DNA from: Burkholderiales bacterium UBA4615 | GTDB lineage: Bacteria > Pseudomonadota > Gammaproteobacteria > Burkholderiales > Burkholderiaceae_E | Direction of reading: 5' to 3' | Assembly: GCA_002386465.1 (NCBI GenBank) | Contig: DGIT01000046.1 | Span: 1-6,894 of the forward strand | DNA length: 6,894 nucleotides | In this document: piece by piece, positions 4,836 to 6,894 of the stretch | How the letters are laid out: every line of letters begins with the position of its first letter | How positions within the stretch are numbered: position 1 is the stretch's first letter | Notes under the pieces: model-generated | Databases searched by the model: none | What the model was told of the DNA's origin: nothing | What the model saw: only the letters and a program-made list of their open reading frames with translations | Position numbers and translations under genes: made by a program

Positions 4836-6736
4836 CAGTGCAGGCGCTTGTAAATGTCTTCGGCAAGCGCCCTGGAAATGCCCTCAACACTTGTGAGGTC
4901 CTCGACGCTGGCCGCCATGATGCCACGCATGCCGCCGAATCTTGCGAGCAGACGCTGCCGTTTTCGTGGCCCCACCCCATCAATGTCTTCAAGGCGCGAG
5001 GTATTGCGCGCCTTGGCGCGTCGCGCCCGCATGCCGGTGATTGCAAACCGGTGCGCTTCGTCGCGGATTTGAGCCACCAGCATCAGCGCAGGCGAATCCA
5101 CACCCAACACGAGTGGCTCCCGGCCATCGGCAAACACCAGCGTCTCGAGCCCCGCCTTGCGGTGATCGCCCTTAGCCACACCCACCAGAATGCCGATGTC
5201 GAGCCCAAGCTCCTCAAACACCTGACGCGCCACTTCAACCTGCCCTTTGCCGCCATCGATCAGCACCACATGGGGGATAGGCACATCGGCAGGCACCTGT
5301 GCCTCGGATGTCTCTGCAAAGCGCTCGTAGCGGCGCATCAGCACCTGTCGCATCGCGGCATAGTCATCGCCTGGGGTCACGCCATCGATATTGAAGCGCC
5401 GGTATTCGCCGCGCTGCATCGCGTGACTGTGAAACACCACGCATGAAGCCTGCGTAGCTTCGCCCATGGTGTGGCTGACATCAAAGCATTCGATGCGCAG
5501 GGCATCCAGATCGTCATCCAGACCCAGCGCCTCGGCCAGCATGCGGGTGCGGCCTTTTTGCGAGCCCTCCTCGGCCAGCATGCGCGCCAGCGCGATCCGT
5601 GCATTGTCGTGCGCCTGCTCCAGCCATCTGCGCCGCGGACCATTGGGCTGGCGGGCCCACACAATCGCGTGGCCAGCCTGCTCCTGCAGCAGTGACACGG
5701 TATCGGGCGAGGCCGGCTCCAGCGCGCAGACGATCAGCGGCGGCACCTCGCCATCGGCGTAATGCTGTGACAGGAAAGCATCCAGCACTTCGCCAGGCAC
5801 CTGCTCGTCGATGGCATCGATATGGCTTGGAAAATGGGCCCGATCGCCCAGATGCCGCCCCCCACGCACCATCGCCAGATTCACGCAGATACGACCACCG
5901 GCCGCTTCCACCGCGATGATGTCGGCGTCTACATCGGTGCCGGTTTCCATCGACTGCTGATGCAAAACGCGCGAGAGCGCGGTCATGCGATTGCGCAGCA
6001 CCGCCGCTTCCTCAAACCGCAACTCGGCAGCCGCCGCATGCATGCGCTGCTCGAACTCCTGCAGCACCTCCTGGTGACCACCGCGCAAGAAGCGCACCGC
6101 TGCATCCACATCGGCGCGATACCCGGCTTCATCCACTGCACCCACACACGGTGCGCTGCAACGCCCGATCTGATGCAGCAGGCAGGGGCGTGAGCGGTTG
6201 GAAAAGACCGAGTCCTCGCAGGTGCGCAGTCGAAACACCTTCTGCAGCACCTGAATGCTTTCCTTCACCGCCCAGGCGCTGGGGTACGGACCGAAGTACT
6301 GACTGCGCCGATCAGTAGCACCGCGGTAATAGGCAATCCGGGCGAACCGATGCGCGCTGAACTTGAGCATCGGATACGACTTGTCGTCGCGAAACAGGAT
6401 GTTGTAGCGCGGCTGCCGGGTCTTGATCAGGTTGTTTTCAAGCAGCAGGGCTTCTGCTTCCGACCCGGTGACCGTGGTTTCGATGCGCACCACACGCGCC
6501 ACCATGTGCGCAATGCGCGGGCTGGCGAGGTTTTTCTGGAAGTAAGACGAGACCCGCTTTTTCAGGTCACGGGCCTTGCCAACATAGAGCAGCGCATCGT
6601 CCTCGGCCAGCATGCGGTACACACCCGGGCGATGCGGCAGCGACGCCAGATAGGCGCGAATATCGAATGCGGGAGGCGCAGGCGCTGTCGGCTCTGAAGG
6701 CTGATCAGAGGCGCCCGAAGATGCGTCGGAGATCAC
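4835..6736 (-). CDS. uvrC: Excinuclease ABC subunit C (UvrC)
   Basis: UvrC makes both incisions around a lesion held by UvrB in nucleotide excision repair. The 633-residue protein is complete. The GIY-YIG domain has GVY (38-40), YVG (51-53), Lys54, Arg61, Tyr65, catalytic Glu100 and Asn112 and cuts on the 3' side. Cys173, Cys185, Cys193 and Cys197 have the 12-8-4 spacing of the iron-sulfur cluster cysteines of E. coli UvrC. The UvrB-binding UVR motif is near 235-260 (AELRFEEAAVLRNRM). The RNase H-like nuclease domain for the 5' cut shows Asp419 (CFDVSH), Asp494 (LIDGGKGQ) and His562 (DEAHRF). A tandem helix-hairpin-helix follows to the end. The start is GTG at 6736, sharing 4 nt (GTGA) with the acpS stop. 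The first 25 residues are a Ser/Pro/Ala-rich extension of no known role. Confidence 0.97.
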   Translation of the reverse strand: MISDASSGASDQPSEPTAPAPPAFDIRAYLASLPHRPGVYRMLAEDDALLYVGKARDLKKRVSSYFQKNLASPRIAHMVARVVRIETTVTGSEAEALLLENNLIKTRQPRYNILFRDDKSYPMLKFSAHRFARIAYYRGATDRRSQYFGPYPSAWAVKESIQVLQKVFRLRTCEDSVFSNRSRPCLLHQIGRCSAPCVGAVDEAGYRADVDAAVRFLRGGHQEVLQEFEQRMHAAAAELRFEEAAVLRNRMTALSRVLHQQSMETGTDVDADIIAVEAAGGRICVNLAMVRGGRHLGDRAHFPSHIDAIDEQVPGEVLDAFLSQHYADGEVPPLIVCALEPASPDTVSLLQEQAGHAIVWARQPNGPRRRWLEQAHDNARIALARMLAEEGSQKGRTRMLAEALGLDDDLDALRIECFDVSHTMGEATQASCVVFHSHAMQRGEYRRFNIDGVTPGDDYAAMRQVLMRRYERFAETSEAQVPADVPIPHVVLIDGGKGQVEVARQVFEELGLDIGILVGVAKGDHRKAGLETLVFADGREPLVLGVDSPALMLVAQIRDEAHRFAITGMRARRAKARNTSRLEDIDGVGPRKRQRLLARFGGMRGIMAASVEDLTSVEGISRALAEDIYKRLH

Positions 6737-6894
6737 GCCGGGTCCGCAGGCGAATGCTGCTCGACCACCACGAAAGCCAGCGCACTGTCGATCTCATCGG
6801 AAATGGAGACATGCGCCACCAGCCCGCGTTCACGCAGCCAGGGCTCAAGCGCCTTGCGAGGCACCGCGACCGGCTTGCCGCGCCGATCATTGAG
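6733..6894 (-). CDS. acpS: Holo-[acyl-carrier-protein] synthase, C-terminal part (5' end outside window)
   Basis: This minus-strand frame gives 53 residues plus TGA (6733-6735), from LNDRRGKPVAVPRKALEP to the tail VVVEQHSPADPA. The core VAHVSISDEIDSALAFVVVE matches the C-terminal strands of AcpS, where most members have VSISHE/D followed by an A-x-A-x-V-V stretch. AcpS transfers 4'-phosphopantetheine from CoA to acyl carrier protein, which activates fatty acid synthesis. The N-terminal metal-binding Asp and Glu lie outside the window, so activity cannot be judged. The gene overlaps uvrC by 4 nt, which supports an acpS-uvrC-pgsA operon. The identification rests on this short C-terminal region and its context. 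Confidence 0.8.
   Translation of the reverse strand, partial: LNDRRGKPVAVPRKALEPWLRERGLVAHVSISDEIDSALAFVVVEQHSPADPA

Noticed and set aside
4838..6193. Several plus-strand open frames within uvrC
   Set aside because: They lie opposite a fully conserved uvrC and have no family-like sequence.
6705..6890. Minus-strand frame starting MIGAASRSRC at the right edge
   Set aside because: It is an out-of-frame shadow of acpS, whose own frame encodes VSISDEIDSALAFVVVE and ends at the uvrC start.

Overview
The window looks like chromosomal DNA from a GC-rich proteobacterium, most likely a betaproteobacterium of the order Burkholderiales. The clues are the acpS-uvrC-pgsA-tRNA-Gly-tRNA-Cys order on the minus strand, chromosomally encoded CCA ends on both tRNAs, and the style of the proteins. 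The order-level placement is an inference. No plasmid, phage, insertion-sequence or CRISPR gene is visible.

Layout, left to right. (1) Positions 1-1308, plus strand: the 3' end of an NAD(P)-dependent aldehyde dehydrogenase gene, then, 49 bp on, a complete 3-hydroxyisobutyrate dehydrogenase-family gene. They are probably one catabolic operon acting on a small hydroxy acid or aldehyde. (2) 1427-3139, minus strand, convergent: a 570-residue NCS2 (nucleobase:cation symporter-2) permease. It carries an unusual C-terminal cytosolic domain that resembles a decayed anti-sigma/GHKL ATPase fold. A good sigma70-type promoter at 3203-3232 and a Shine-Dalgarno sequence point to a TTG start. (3) 3140-3609: about 470 bp without a convincing protein gene. 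It holds the permease promoter and leader repeats, a possible small structured RNA ending in a strong terminator, and a cluster of CATGCAG repeats around a TATAAC box. (4) 3610-3963, plus strand: the 5' part of a secreted DUF1566-like protein gene whose frame runs into the antisense of tRNA-Cys, so it looks truncated. (5) 3908-6894, minus strand: tRNA-Cys, terminator, tRNA-Gly, tRNA promoter overlapping the pgsA terminator, pgsA, uvrC and the 3' end of acpS.

How the genes work together. acpS, uvrC and pgsA overlap by 4 nt and 1 nt and look translationally coupled. AcpS activates acyl carrier protein for lipid synthesis, PgsA makes phosphatidylglycerol phosphate, and UvrC is the nucleotide-excision-repair nuclease. 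pgsA ends in its own terminator, and the tRNAs restart from a strong promoter embedded in it. In E. coli the same core is followed by a leucine tRNA (uvrC-pgsA-glyW-cysT-leuZ). Here the position after tRNA-Cys is occupied by the broken DUF1566 gene, so this side of the tRNA pair looks like a rearrangement point.

The observations most worth a second look are the permease fusion with its altered substrate-site motifs, the truncated gene at the tRNA-Cys junction together with a near copy of the tRNA 3' end 600 bp away, and the two sets of short repeats in the intergenic region.
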